Shown in pieces: positions 16,089 to 24,862 of a stretch of DNA of 64,000 nt. The notes under the pieces are model-generated. The model saw nothing but the letters and a program-made list of their open reading frames with translations, was not told the DNA's origin and did not search any database. Position 1 is the first letter of the stretch. The number at the start of each line of letters is the position of its first letter. This DNA is from Salegentibacter salarius (lineage in GTDB: Bacteria > Bacteroidota > Bacteroidia > Flavobacteriales > Flavobacteriaceae), in the NCBI RefSeq assembly GCF_900168265.1, contig NZ_FVZF01000016.1:1-64000 (forward strand), written 5' to 3'. A program made the translations under genes and the position numbers.

Positions 16089-18890
16089 TTAAAATGAATA
16101 GTTTACTCCCAGGCTCAAGACTGCGCCTCTAGTATAAGATCTTACCGTTTGAGTGTTTTCAATACCGGTAGAACTTGGTCTAATATCCTGTACTCTTTCT
16201 ATTTCAGGATTTAAAAGGTTTTGTCCACGGAACTGGAAATCCCAATGATCGCCTAAACTTTTGCTTACTATAAGATCTAGCGTTACAAAACCTTTTTCTA
16301 CAATTTCGTCGTTGTAAAAAACATCACCCTGGTTCTGGGCTTCTGGAGCCCCAAGGGCATATATTTTATCTGAAGCGTAATTTCCTACTAAAGAAGCTCT
16401 AAACGGGTTTTCAGACTCTGTAGAAACATTTATCGAACCGTTAAAGATCCAATCTGAAGCTCCCTGTAAACCGATCTCGCTTTTATTGTTATATCTAAAA
16501 GTTCTGATGAAAGTTTCGCCATCAAATACTTCTCTTAGATCTTGTTTATGCCACATTCTTGAAGCGTTAAATGCTACTTCCAGGTCTAAACCTTCTGGAG
16601 TTTCATTATCAATTACATCAAGTCTAGTTTCAAGTTCTAATCCGTAGATATTTGCTTCTTCCCCGGCGTTGAAATAAGAGAAAACACCTGCCGCACCTCT
16701 ATCCTGAACTTTATTGATAGGATCTTCAATATTCTTATAGAATCCGGTTAGGGAAATTAACTGGCCCGAAGATGGAAAAAGTTCATATTTTAAATCAAAA
16801 TTCAGGTTGTTCGAAGCATCAAGATCTGGATTACCCCTGGTTACCTGTCCTGTTTGAGAAACATATTCAAAAGGAGCAATTTCTTTAAATTCAGGAAGGG
16901 TAATAGTTTTACTTGCCGAGAACCTGATATTTGAATTCTCGTTTGGAGAGAATTTTACGTTTACACTCGGGTAAATATTATTGTATGATTGATTGGAAAA
17001 CTGTGGTAGGTTCGTAGGGTAGTTGTTTACGTCAAAATCTACATTAAGTTCGTCTTCCTGGAAACGTGCTCCAAGGTTAACATTCCAATTATCTTTCCCA
17101 TAGTTAAAGTTTACAAAACCACCGTAAGACTGTAATTCTGCATTATAAAAATCCGGTGTAAGCTCGTTAATTTGCAAGTTCCCGCTTCTAAAATTATCTA
17201 TTGTAAAAACGCTGGATAAATTGTCTAAAGTAGTTGGATTATAAGTGTTTGTTGGGCGCTCCACAACTCCAAAGAATCGGGAAACAAAGTCTCTTTGTTT
17301 ATTTCGGTAGCTTCCACCAAAGTCTACAAAAATGTTCTTGGTATCGTCTTCATTTTCTTCGGAATTAGCGAAAATGATCTTGTCTTCAACATAAGCATTG
17401 ATTTCGTTATCCTCAATTTTTTGAGAAGACTTTCTTTGCTGGTAGCCGCCCATTCTTCCTAATTGAATAAAATCTTCGCCATCGTAGTTCACTTCATTTC
17501 TTATACGGTTAGGTTCATCGGCATTAACAAGGTTGTAACCCAAGCCCCAATTCAATTCATTTTTATCTGAAATATTGTGTGTACCGTGTAACTGGTTTAT
17601 CCATAAACGAGTTTGTTTAATATTCTGGTCCCGTACAAACTGGTTAAGGCCTTCGGCAGGTCCTGTTTCTTCAAAAACAACACCTTCACCATTTCTACCG
17701 GCTTCATAAACTTCATCAGTAAGTTTATTGATAAAAAGGCTGGTTGCTTTTATTTCGTGATCATCGTTAAACTCGTAGAGTACGTCTAACATCCCGGTAG
17801 TATTATCGGTTTGAGTAAAATTCTCTACATCGGTAAAATAATCGTAGCGGTTGTTGTTTCGGTATTCTGTAAATTCACCCTCACGATACTCAAATTTACG
17901 AGATTGTGAAGCCGTTAAAAGAACTTTTAGTTTTTCGCCGAATTTTTTTCCGGCTGTTAAAGCATATCTTCTGTTAATAGGGGCATCAGCAGTTTGTGGA
18001 TCCCAGCTTTGGTTATAAAGAGTATATTCAATAGGAATATTTTGCTGATGAAAACCGAAATAGGCATTGTCTTGATTAGGGCTTACTTTAAAATTTGAAA
18101 ATTGTCCTATTGCATTGGTGTTTACGCCAACTCTTATTCCCAGATCAAGTTCTTCGCTGCCTACCAACTCTCTGGATTCAATATCGATATTTCCTGAAGC
18201 CTGGTCTGCAGAATAAGAAGGTGAATAAGTCTTGCTTATTCCCACACTTTTAATAACTCGAGTTGGGAAAAGACCTAAATCTATATTCTTACGTTCTACA
18301 TCGTCAGATGGAATTGGTAAACCGTTTAAAGTAGTGTATAGGTAACGATCGCCTAATCCTCTCACAAAAATATCTCCGGAAGCTTCACTGCTGGTAACCC
18401 CCGAAATTTTAGTGGTAGCGGTACCGGCATCAGAAACGCCTATTTTAGCTAATTCCTGGGCGCCAATACTTTCCTTTATTTGTATAGCGCTTTTTTGTTC
18501 CAGAAGTAAAGCTACTTCAGAATCTTGTCTTGAAACGGTAGAAATTACAACTTCGTCTAAAGCTGCAGCACTGGCTCCAAGACCGGTGTTTACTTCTGTA
18601 ACTTGTCCCGCAACAACTTCAACATTGGGTATTGTTAAGGTTTCGTAACCTATAAAGCTAAATTCTACAGTATAAGTTCCGGGGTCAACATTTTTTAAGG
18701 AATATAACCCGTCAAAATCTGAAGTAGTTCCTTTGTTAGTTTCCTTAATAATTACATTGGCAAAAGGAAGAGGTTCGCCCTCCACTTCATTGTCAGATAA
18801 TTTCCCGGCAATTGTACCGGTAGTCTCGTCTTGGGCTTGTACTGTTATGCTTAAAATAAGCAGGCTTAAGATAAATAAATAATTCTTCAT
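16089..18890 (-). CDS. TonB-dependent outer-membrane receptor
   Basis: The start is taken at ATG 18890, giving 933 residues with a signal peptide ending VQAQ; one GTG codon upstream is less likely. The order is a carboxypeptidase-like regulatory domain (about residues 25-105, with FDGLYSLKNVDPG), a plug domain (about 135-235, DIFVRGLGDRYLYTTLNG), and a beta-barrel ending in a C-terminal Phe. It would import a ligand across the outer membrane with TonB energy. The downstream duplicated lipoprotein is a likely partner. The PhoB/PhoR-like pair is divergent 175 bases away, which suggests but does not prove phosphate control. Confidence 0.95.
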   Translation of the reverse strand: MKNYLFILSLLILSITVQAQDETTGTIAGKLSDNEVEGEPLPFANVIIKETNKGTTSDFDGLYSLKNVDPGTYTVEFSFIGYETLTIPNVEVVAGQVTEVNTGLGASAAALDEVVISTVSRQDSEVALLLEQKSAIQIKESIGAQELAKIGVSDAGTATTKISGVTSSEASGDIFVRGLGDRYLYTTLNGLPIPSDDVERKNIDLGLFPTRVIKSVGISKTYSPSYSADQASGNIDIESRELVGSEELDLGIRVGVNTNAIGQFSNFKVSPNQDNAYFGFHQQNIPIEYTLYNQSWDPQTADAPINRRYALTAGKKFGEKLKVLLTASQSRKFEYREGEFTEYRNNNRYDYFTDVENFTQTDNTTGMLDVLYEFNDDHEIKATSLFINKLTDEVYEAGRNGEGVVFEETGPAEGLNQFVRDQNIKQTRLWINQLHGTHNISDKNELNWGLGYNLVNADEPNRIRNEVNYDGEDFIQLGRMGGYQQRKSSQKIEDNEINAYVEDKIIFANSEENEDDTKNIFVDFGGSYRNKQRDFVSRFFGVVERPTNTYNPTTLDNLSSVFTIDNFRSGNLQINELTPDFYNAELQSYGGFVNFNYGKDNWNVNLGARFQEDELNVDFDVNNYPTNLPQFSNQSYNNIYPSVNVKFSPNENSNIRFSASKTITLPEFKEIAPFEYVSQTGQVTRGNPDLDASNNLNFDLKYELFPSSGQLISLTGFYKNIEDPINKVQDRGAAGVFSYFNAGEEANIYGLELETRLDVIDNETPEGLDLEVAFNASRMWHKQDLREVFDGETFIRTFRYNNKSEIGLQGASDWIFNGSINVSTESENPFRASLVGNYASDKIYALGAPEAQNQGDVFYNDEIVEKGFVTLDLIVSKSLGDHWDFQFRGQNLLNPEIERVQDIRPSSTGIENTQTVRSYTRGAVLSLGVNYSF

Positions 18891-18982
18891 CACTGTGTTT
18901 AGTTCTCTGGTGCAAATTAACGGCGGAAGTGTAAAGCCTCTGTTAAGCTGAAATTATGTGTTTATGATTATAATGTTAGCTT

Positions 18983-19009
18983 AAGGTTACTAAGGTATCT
19001 GAGGTTAAG
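18983..19009. promoter_or_regulatory. Three tandem 9-bp repeats in the receptor/response-regulator gap
   Basis: AAGGTTACT, AAGGTATCT and GAGGTTAAG follow each other with an exact nine-base period. They lie between the TonB receptor and the response regulator. Tandem direct repeats are the usual form of binding sites for OmpR/PhoB-type regulators, whose known spacing is 10-11 bases, so the fit is imperfect. Confidence 0.35.
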
Positions 19010-19065
19010 AAAGTTCAAATTAATGGTTACTTTTACCTAATATTTATCAATTCAACTAAACCAAA

Positions 19066-19749
19066 ATGAAAAAAAAGGACATTAAAATCTTACTGGTAGA
19101 CGATGAGCCAGATATCCTGGAAATTGTTGGATATAACCTATCAGCTGAAGGATATCAGGTAATTACTGCAGATAATGGTGCAGATGCTGTGAAACTTGCT
19201 AAAAAGAAAAAGCCACAGCTTATTATCCTGGATGTGATGATGCCCGAAATGGATGGGATTGAAGCCTGTGCACAAATTAGAAAACTCCCTGAACTGGAGG
19301 AAACGATTATCGCTTTCCTTACCGCGCGTGGTGAAGATTACTCTCAAATGGCCGGTTTTGATGCGGGTGCCGATGATTATATTACCAAGCCTATTAAACC
19401 AAAAGTTTTGGTTAGTAAAGTAAAAGCTTTACTAAGAAGATTTAAAGATGATACGGCTACTTCTAATGTGGTAACAATTAAAGACCTTATTATTAATCGC
19501 GATGAGTATAAGGTGATTAAAAACGGAGAAGAAATAATTTTACCCAGAAAAGAATTTGAATTACTCTCCTTGTTGGCTTCAAAACCAGGAAAAGTTTTTA
19601 AAAGAGAAGATATTCTAGATAATGTTTGGGGCGCCGAGGTTGTAGTGGGTGGGCGTACCATAGATGTGCATATTAGAAAACTGCGGGAGAAAATTGGAGA
19701 CGAATGTTTTAAAACTGTAAAAGGTGTAGGCTACAAGTTTGTTGTTTAA
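19066..19749 (+). CDS. OmpR/PhoB-family response regulator
   Basis: This 227-residue regulator has a receiver domain (about residues 6-120, phospho-acceptor Asp56 in ILDVMMP, switch Thr87 in FLTARG and Lys108 in YITKPI). A C-terminal winged helix domain follows (about 130-227, VVGGRTIDVHIRKLREKIG). It overlaps the sensor kinase gene by one base. Sequence and kinase type resemble PhoB/PhoP. The divergent TonB receptor operon is a plausible target. Confidence 0.95.
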   Translation: MKKKDIKILLVDDEPDILEIVGYNLSAEGYQVITADNGADAVKLAKKKKPQLIILDVMMPEMDGIEACAQIRKLPELEETIIAFLTARGEDYSQMAGFDAGADDYITKPIKPKVLVSKVKALLRRFKDDTATSNVVTIKDLIINRDEYKVIKNGEEIILPRKEFELLSLLASKPGKVFKREDILDNVWGAEVVVGGRTIDVHIRKLREKIGDECFKTVKGVGYKFVV

Positions 19750-20819
19750 TGGCGAAAAAATTTAAACGTTCATATAAGTTTGCAATAAAGACTGCGCTCT
19801 ATATCACCGTCTTCTTAAGCGTGGTATTGGCCGGTTTTGCTCACTTTACTACCGGGCTTATGCTAAAACCATTTTTTGCGTTTGTCCTTATTACCTATTT
19901 TGTTTCTTTCTTTATTATTCAATACAGGGTAGAGCACTTTATTTACAAGCGAATTAAAAAGATCTACGATAATGTTTCGCTTTTAGATTCCACTACCTTA
20001 AGTCCCAGCCAGGTTACTACCGATATGGCTACGCTTACCCGCGAAGTTGAAAAATTCACCAAAGATAAAAAGCTGGAGATAGATACCCTTAAAGTTCGTG
20101 AAGCCTATAGAAAAGAATTTATGGGGAATGTTTCGCACGAGCTTAAAACTCCACTTTTTACCGTTCAGGGATATATTCTCACGCTGCTTGATGGCGCAAT
20201 GAAAGACAAAGCGGTGCGAAAAAAGTATTTGCAGCGTGCCAGTAAAGGGGTAGAGCGGCTTATATATATTGTGCGAGATCTGGATATGATCACCAAGCTG
20301 GAAACCGGGGACCTTCATCTGGAAAAGGAAGATTTTAATATTGTGGAGCTAATTCAGAGTTCATTTGATCTTTTAGAAATGAAGGCTTCAAAGAAAAATA
20401 TCACCTTAACTTTCGATATTGATTATGACGAACCTATTTGGGTGTATGGCGACAGGGATAGAATTCAGCAGGTATTAACCAATTTGATTGTTAATTCCAT
20501 TAAATATGGGAAGGAAGACGGAACTACTGAAATTAGTATAGAAAACCTTATAAAAAATAAGGTGATTGTGCGGGTAACCGATAATGGAGAAGGAATAGAA
20601 AAAGAAAATCTGCCGCGTGTTTTTGAACGTTTTTACCGTGTAGATAAAAGTGGCTCCAGGAAAGAAGGAGGTTCCGGTTTAGGGCTTTCTATCGTAAAAC
20701 ATATTATTGAAGCCCACGATGAGAAAATTTACGTGGAAAGTGTTTTTGGAGTAGGTAGTGAATTTTCATTTACCCTTGAAAAGAGCAAAAATATCCCCGA
20801 AACTGACACTGAAATCTAG
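19749..20819 (+). CDS. PhoR-like sensor histidine kinase
   Basis: This 356-residue inner-membrane kinase has two membrane helices near the N terminus (about residues 13-33 and 40-59) with almost no periplasmic loop. A linker and a dimerisation domain with the phospho-accepting His130 (GNVSHELKTPL) follow. The ATPase domain has the N box (LTNLIVNSIKYG), G1 (TDNGEGI), F box (FERFYRVDKSG) and G2 (GSGLGLSIVKH). The lack of an external sensor domain fits PhoR-type kinases that read a partner transporter. Its last 54 bases overlap the 3' end of the convergent glycosyltransferase gene. Confidence 0.94.
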   Translation: MAKKFKRSYKFAIKTALYITVFLSVVLAGFAHFTTGLMLKPFFAFVLITYFVSFFIIQYRVEHFIYKRIKKIYDNVSLLDSTTLSPSQVTTDMATLTREVEKFTKDKKLEIDTLKVREAYRKEFMGNVSHELKTPLFTVQGYILTLLDGAMKDKAVRKKYLQRASKGVERLIYIVRDLDMITKLETGDLHLEKEDFNIVELIQSSFDLLEMKASKKNITLTFDIDYDEPIWVYGDRDRIQQVLTNLIVNSIKYGKEDGTTEISIENLIKNKVIVRVTDNGEGIEKENLPRVFERFYRVDKSGSRKEGGSGLGLSIVKHIIEAHDEKIYVESVFGVGSEFSFTLEKSKNIPETDTEI

Positions 20820-21824
20820 GCTGCTAAAGCCCGGAAAATCTTCCAGATTTTTAAGTTTTGAAATTTCAAAATCTTCTTGTTTGCAAAAAGGAGCTATTCC
20901 TAGTTTTTTAAAACGCCTGGCTAAATATTCCTGTTCATACTGGCCGGGAGTTGGTATAAGAAAGGCTTTTTTCTCTAGTTTGGCCAAATCCATAATGCTA
21001 GAATAGCCAGAACGGCAAATTATCGCCTCACTGCTTAGAATCACCTCTTGCAAGGCTTTAGAGGTTAGATAATTTTTGATCTTAAGATTTCTGTTTTTAG
21101 AAGAAATAGTGTTTTCAGCCATAATTCCTCTTACCAGAATTATTTTTTTATCTGAATTTTGAAAAGAGCTGAGCAATTTTTCTTCCAGCATAGTCCGTTG
21201 TGGTTCCGGGCCAGATAAGATCGCTGCGTAATCATACTTTTCTTGCTGAGGTATTTTATTAAACCGGCTAAGCGGCCCAATGTATTTTACGTTCGCGGGT
21301 GTTTCTTTTAAATGCCCCATAATCCCGCTTAGGTTATGGTTTCCAGGAGTGTCGGGAATCCAGCATTCATCGAATTTTGATATGTAATTTTGGTGCAGTT
21401 TGCTGCTTAAATAGGTGGTGTTTCCGCTTAGTACACTTAACTGGTGGGTTATAAAAACAGAGGGGATATTTTTATGCCGGCATCCAAACCGGTTATCAGA
21501 AATTATTCCGTTAAGGTGATGGGTTGTAACCAGGTCTTTAATTTTCTTTCTTTCCAGTCTTATCGCATTTAAAATGCCTGGAGTTTCCGTAAATAATTTC
21601 CATTTAAAAGAGCTTGCCGTTTTTCCGTAGGAAATATTATAGGAGGGAAGTTCAAAAGTTTTAATTGATGGAAATTCCTTTTTTAGCAATTCTAGTGCAG
21701 CACCATCTGAAGCTATAAAAACCTCAAAATTATGCTGCTGTAATTCTTCAATAATAGGTATAGACCTCGTAGCGTGGCCAAGCCCCCAGTTTAAAACCGT
21801 TACTAAAATTCGTTTCTTATGCAT
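20766..21824 (-). CDS. MurG-like glycosyltransferase (GT28-type fold)
   Basis: This 352-residue protein begins LVTVLNWGLGHATRSIPII, the glycine-rich acceptor loop of GT-B enzymes, and has a C-terminal donor site (AIICRSGYSSIMDLAKLEKKAFLIPTPGQYEQEYLA). It probably adds a sugar to an envelope lipid or glycan; donor and acceptor are unknown. The 3' end runs 54 bases into the opposite-strand kinase gene. A -7 box ends only five bases before the ATG, so the mRNA could be nearly leaderless. Confidence 0.88.
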   Translation of the reverse strand: MHKKRILVTVLNWGLGHATRSIPIIEELQQHNFEVFIASDGAALELLKKEFPSIKTFELPSYNISYGKTASSFKWKLFTETPGILNAIRLERKKIKDLVTTHHLNGIISDNRFGCRHKNIPSVFITHQLSVLSGNTTYLSSKLHQNYISKFDECWIPDTPGNHNLSGIMGHLKETPANVKYIGPLSRFNKIPQQEKYDYAAILSGPEPQRTMLEEKLLSSFQNSDKKIILVRGIMAENTISSKNRNLKIKNYLTSKALQEVILSSEAIICRSGYSSIMDLAKLEKKAFLIPTPGQYEQEYLARRFKKLGIAPFCKQEDFEISKLKNLEDFPGFSSLDFSVSFGDIFALFKGK

Positions 21825-21828
21825 ATAT

Positions 21829-21836
21829 CAAATATA
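21829..21836 (-). promoter_or_regulatory. TAnnTTTG -7 box very close to the glycosyltransferase start
   Basis: TATATTTG on the reverse strand lies four bases upstream of the ATG at 21824. If used, transcription would start at or next to the start codon. Confidence 0.45.
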
Positions 21837-21892
21837 TTATTAAGGGCCTGTGCGCTATTTTCTTTAGTTTTACCAAAATATTAAATTAAGGC

Positions 21893-22567
21893 GTGGGAAG
21901 TAAGAATAAATTAAGACGATTCAGGGAGAACGAAACATTTGAAAATGTGATACAACCCTCCCGGGAAGAGCTGGAGAAAGATCAATTCAGTTTAAAAGGA
22001 AATTGGAATAAAGATTTTTTTAAAAATGATAATCCTATAGTGCTGGAGTTAGGCTGTGGAAAAGGCGAATATACCATTGGTCTTTCTAAGCAGGACTCAA
22101 CAAAGAATTTTATAGGGATAGATATTAAAGGCGCCAGGTTTTGGAGAGGTGCAAAAACTGCCATTGAAGAAGATCTGGAAAACGTAGCTTTTTTGAGAAC
22201 TCAAATTGAATTAATAGATCGTGTCTTTGCTGAAAATGAAGTAGATGAGATCTGGATCACTTTTCCCGATCCGCAAATTAAATATAAGCGTACCAAGCAT
22301 CGCTTAACCAATGCCGAATTCCTTCAAAAATATAAGCATATTTTAAAAGCTGAAGGGTTAGTAAACCTTAAAACCGATAGTGAATTTATGCACGGTTATA
22401 CACTTGGCCTGCTCCACGGCGAAGGTCATGAGATTCTATATGCGCATCATGATATTTATAAAAATGAATATTCGCCAAAAGCAGTAAGGGAAATTCAAAC
22501 TTTCTATGAAAAACAGTATCTTGACCAGGGAAAACCTATAACTTATATTCAATTTAGAATAAAATAA
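21893..22567 (+). CDS. trmB: tRNA (guanine-N7-)-methyltransferase
   Basis: This 224-residue SAM-dependent enzyme methylates G46 in the variable loop of tRNAs. The SAM motif VLELGCGKGEYTIGLS (about residues 49-64) and the family motif WITFPDPQIKYKRTKHRLT are clear. The start is GTG (21893), encoding the typical MGSKNKLRRF N terminus; no ATG fits. It is the first of three closely spaced genes, all with non-ATG starts. Confidence 0.96.
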   Translation: MGSKNKLRRFRENETFENVIQPSREELEKDQFSLKGNWNKDFFKNDNPIVLELGCGKGEYTIGLSKQDSTKNFIGIDIKGARFWRGAKTAIEEDLENVAFLRTQIELIDRVFAENEVDEIWITFPDPQIKYKRTKHRLTNAEFLQKYKHILKAEGLVNLKTDSEFMHGYTLGLLHGEGHEILYAHHDIYKNEYSPKAVREIQTFYEKQYLDQGKPITYIQFRIK

Positions 22568-22574
22568 GTCCTTT

Positions 22575-23198
22575 TTGGAAGAAACAAAACTTTTTCTAAT
22601 TACTTATTTCGCAGCCTTGCTTGGGGTAGTGCCACCAGGTTTGGTGAATATGACCGTGGCTAAAACCTGTGTTGAAAAGGGTAAGAAAAACGGACTTTAC
22701 GTTGCGTTGGGAGCTACTATTGTAGTGATTATTCAGGCCACGGTGGCTGTTTTACTGGCTAAATATATATTCGGAAATGAATTTGTTCAGAATATTTTAT
22801 TGCGAACTGGTCTGGTAATATTTATTCTCCTGGCGGTTTACTTTTATATTCAGGCAAAAAAGCGCGGCGGAATAGAGCATAAATCCCGAAAAGCAAATTC
22901 CAATAGTATTTTTAAAGGAATGCTTGTGGCAGCCCTAAATATTTTTCCCGTTCCTTATTTTGTTGCTATTGCGGGAGCCCTGAATATTGGGGTGGGTACC
23001 TCTTACGATTGGTCCCGAATTATCGCATTTATTCTTGCGGCCTCTATGGGAAGTTTCACTACGCTATATGTTTATGTGCTTTCTTTTGTTAGAATTGAAA
23101 AACAAGCCGAAGCATTTTCTAAATATTCCAATTACTTTATGACGGCCCTAATGCTTATCCTGGTAATTATAACACTTTTAAGAATCTATTACTCTTAG
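22575..23198 (+). CDS. LysE/RhtB-family amino acid exporter
   Basis: This 207-residue membrane protein has about six helices and the N-terminal LysE feature GVVPPGLVNM (residues about 17-26). It probably exports an amino acid or a related small molecule; the substrate is unknown. The start is TTG at 22575, seven bases after the trmB stop. A later ATG (the Met of LVNM) would cut into the first helix. The TTG start is thus preferred. Confidence 0.88.
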   Translation: MEETKLFLITYFAALLGVVPPGLVNMTVAKTCVEKGKKNGLYVALGATIVVIIQATVAVLLAKYIFGNEFVQNILLRTGLVIFILLAVYFYIQAKKRGGIEHKSRKANSNSIFKGMLVAALNIFPVPYFVAIAGALNIGVGTSYDWSRIIAFILAASMGSFTTLYVYVLSFVRIEKQAEAFSKYSNYFMTALMLILVIITLLRIYYS

Positions 23199-23200
23199 GT

Positions 23201-23530
23201 TTGGAAGAAAAGAACTTTTTTGAAAGGGTTTACGAAGTAGCGAGACAAATTCCAAAGGGAAAAGTAACTTCCTATGGTGCCATTGCGAAAAGTGTAGGAG
23301 CAGCAAAAAGTGCCAGGATGGTTGGTTATGCAATGAATTCGGCTAAAGATATGGACGATGTGCCGGCGCACCGTGTGGTAAATAGAAACGGACTCCTTAC
23401 AGGGAAAAGTCATTTTGGAGATCACAGCGCAATGCAGCAAATGTTAGCTGCTGAAGGCATTAAAGTAGAAGGCAATAAAATTCAGGATTTTGAAAAACAT
23501 TTTTGGGATCCGGTGAAGGAACTGAAATAA
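23201..23530 (+). CDS. Alkyltransferase-like (ATL) DNA-binding protein
   Basis: This 109-residue protein has the DNA-binding fold of O6-methylguanine DNA methyltransferase (IPKGKVTSYGAIAK as the helix-turn-helix, SARMVGYAM as the arginine-finger region). The catalytic Cys of PCHR is replaced: residues 55-58 read PAHR. ATL proteins bind alkylated guanine and flag it for nucleotide excision repair instead of repairing it. The start is TTG at 23201, two bases after the exporter stop. The length is normal for a stand-alone ATL. Confidence 0.92.
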   Translation: MEEKNFFERVYEVARQIPKGKVTSYGAIAKSVGAAKSARMVGYAMNSAKDMDDVPAHRVVNRNGLLTGKSHFGDHSAMQQMLAAEGIKVEGNKIQDFEKHFWDPVKELK

Positions 23531-23619
23531 AATTTTAGGTATAAATTACTCCATAACTTCGCTTTATTCTTCTATAAATCAATTATGGGTAAATACTTCG
23601 TTTTCTTAGCTTTTACACT

Positions 23620-23627
23620 TATATTTG
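23620..23627 (+). promoter_or_regulatory. TAnnTTTG -7 box for the mrp operon
   Basis: TATATTTG followed by C is an exact match. It would give a 5' leader of about 95 bases before the ATG at 23729. Confidence 0.6.
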
Positions 23628-23648
23628 CGTTTAGAATGAATCTATATA

Positions 23649-23711
23649 AGCTGCCTGGTTTTTTGCGAAAAACCTCATTAATGCAGCTAAAAATATCCTG
23701 ATATTCTCAGG
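23649..23711 (+). promoter_or_regulatory. Structured 5' leader of the mrp operon
   Basis: AGCTGC (23649-23654) pairs with GCAGCT (23683-23688) and encloses a perfect hairpin GGTTTTT/AAAAACC (23657-23674). A third hairpin, CCTGA/TCAGG, follows at 23697-23711. The structure lies wholly between the -7 box and the start codon. No known riboswitch class is recognised. Confidence 0.45.
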
Positions 23712-23728
23712 AATATAAAATGTTTTAA

Positions 23729-24862
23729 ATGAAGTTAGACAGGAAAGAAATATTAAAATCGCTGGAAACTATTTCTGTAGCCGGAGAAGGCAAAAATATG
23801 GTAGAAAGCGGTGCTATTCAAAATGTGATGACCTTTGGTGATGAGGTGGTTGTAGACCTTGTTTTGCAAAACCCCGCTTTGCATATAAAAAAGCGTGCAG
23901 AAGTGGATGTTATGAAAGCTATTCACGAACACGTAAATCAAAAGGCCAAGGTTAAAGTTAATATTAAAGTAGAATCGGCAGATAAGAAGCCGGAAATTAA
24001 AGGAAAATCTATTCCTGGAATTTCTAATATTATTGCCGTTGCCTCTGGAAAAGGAGGCGTTGGTAAATCTACAGTAACTGCTAATCTTGCGGTAACTTTA
24101 TCTAAAATGGGCTTTAAAGTCGGGATTTTAGATGCCGATATTTATGGACCTTCTATCCCAATGATGTTTGATGTTGAGGCCGAAAAACCTCTTTCTGTAA
24201 CTGTAGATGGGAAGTCTAAGATGAAGCCTATTGAAAACTACGGAGTAAAAATACTATCAATCGGGTTTTTTACCAAGCCTAATCAAGCTGTTGTTTGGCG
24301 TGGGCCAATGGCCGCCAAGGCATTAAATCAAATGATTTTTGATGCAGCCTGGGGCGAGTTGGATTTTCTTTTAATAGATCTTCCGCCGGGAACTGGTGAT
24401 ATCCATTTATCCATTATGCAATCGCTGCCAATTACCGGTTCGGTAGTAGTTAGTACGCCGCAAAATGTTGCTTTGGCCGATGCTAAAAAGGGAGTGGCAA
24501 TGTTCCGCCAGGAAAGTATAAACGTGCCTGTTTTGGGAATAGTTGAGAATATGGCGTATTTTACTCCAGAAGAGCTTCCTGAAAATAAATATTATATCTT
24601 CGGAAAACAAGGAGCTAAAAACCTTGCTGAAGATATAGATACTCCATTCCTGGGAGAAATTCCATTAGTACAAAGTTTAAGGGAGTCTGGCGATATAGGT
24701 CGTCCTGCAGCTTTGCAAACGGCAACACCCTTAGAAACAGCTTTTGAGGATATTACCCGTAATATGGTTCAGGAAACAGTAAATAGAAACAAAAGTCTGC
24801 CTCCAACTGAAGCGATAAAGATCACTACAATGGCCGGATGCAGTGCAGTTAAAAAGAAATAA
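23729..24862 (+). CDS. mrp: Mrp/NBP35-family iron-sulfur carrier ATPase
   Basis: This 377-residue cytoplasmic protein has an N-terminal MIP18 (DUF59) domain (residues 1-80) and a deviant Walker A ATPase (GKGGVGKST, residues 107-115). It also has LLIDLPPGTGDIHLS and the family's ENMAYF segment. The family carries and inserts Fe-S clusters. The CxxC that usually follows ENMxYF is absent here (TPEELPENKYY in its place), a form I believe is common in Bacteroidota. It is followed without a gap by an Nfu-domain gene that does have CxxC, and then by ferredoxin reductase. Confidence 0.94.
   Translation: MKLDRKEILKSLETISVAGEGKNMVESGAIQNVMTFGDEVVVDLVLQNPALHIKKRAEVDVMKAIHEHVNQKAKVKVNIKVESADKKPEIKGKSIPGISNIIAVASGKGGVGKSTVTANLAVTLSKMGFKVGILDADIYGPSIPMMFDVEAEKPLSVTVDGKSKMKPIENYGVKILSIGFFTKPNQAVVWRGPMAAKALNQMIFDAAWGELDFLLIDLPPGTGDIHLSIMQSLPITGSVVVSTPQNVALADAKKGVAMFRQESINVPVLGIVENMAYFTPEELPENKYYIFGKQGAKNLAEDIDTPFLGEIPLVQSLRESGDIGRPAALQTATPLETAFEDITRNMVQETVNRNKSLPPTEAIKITTMAGCSAVKKK

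Noticed and set aside
23585-23701. 38-codon hydrophobic frame beginning MGKYFVFLAF
   Set aside because: The -7 box of the mrp operon and the leader hairpins lie inside it. No support as a gene.
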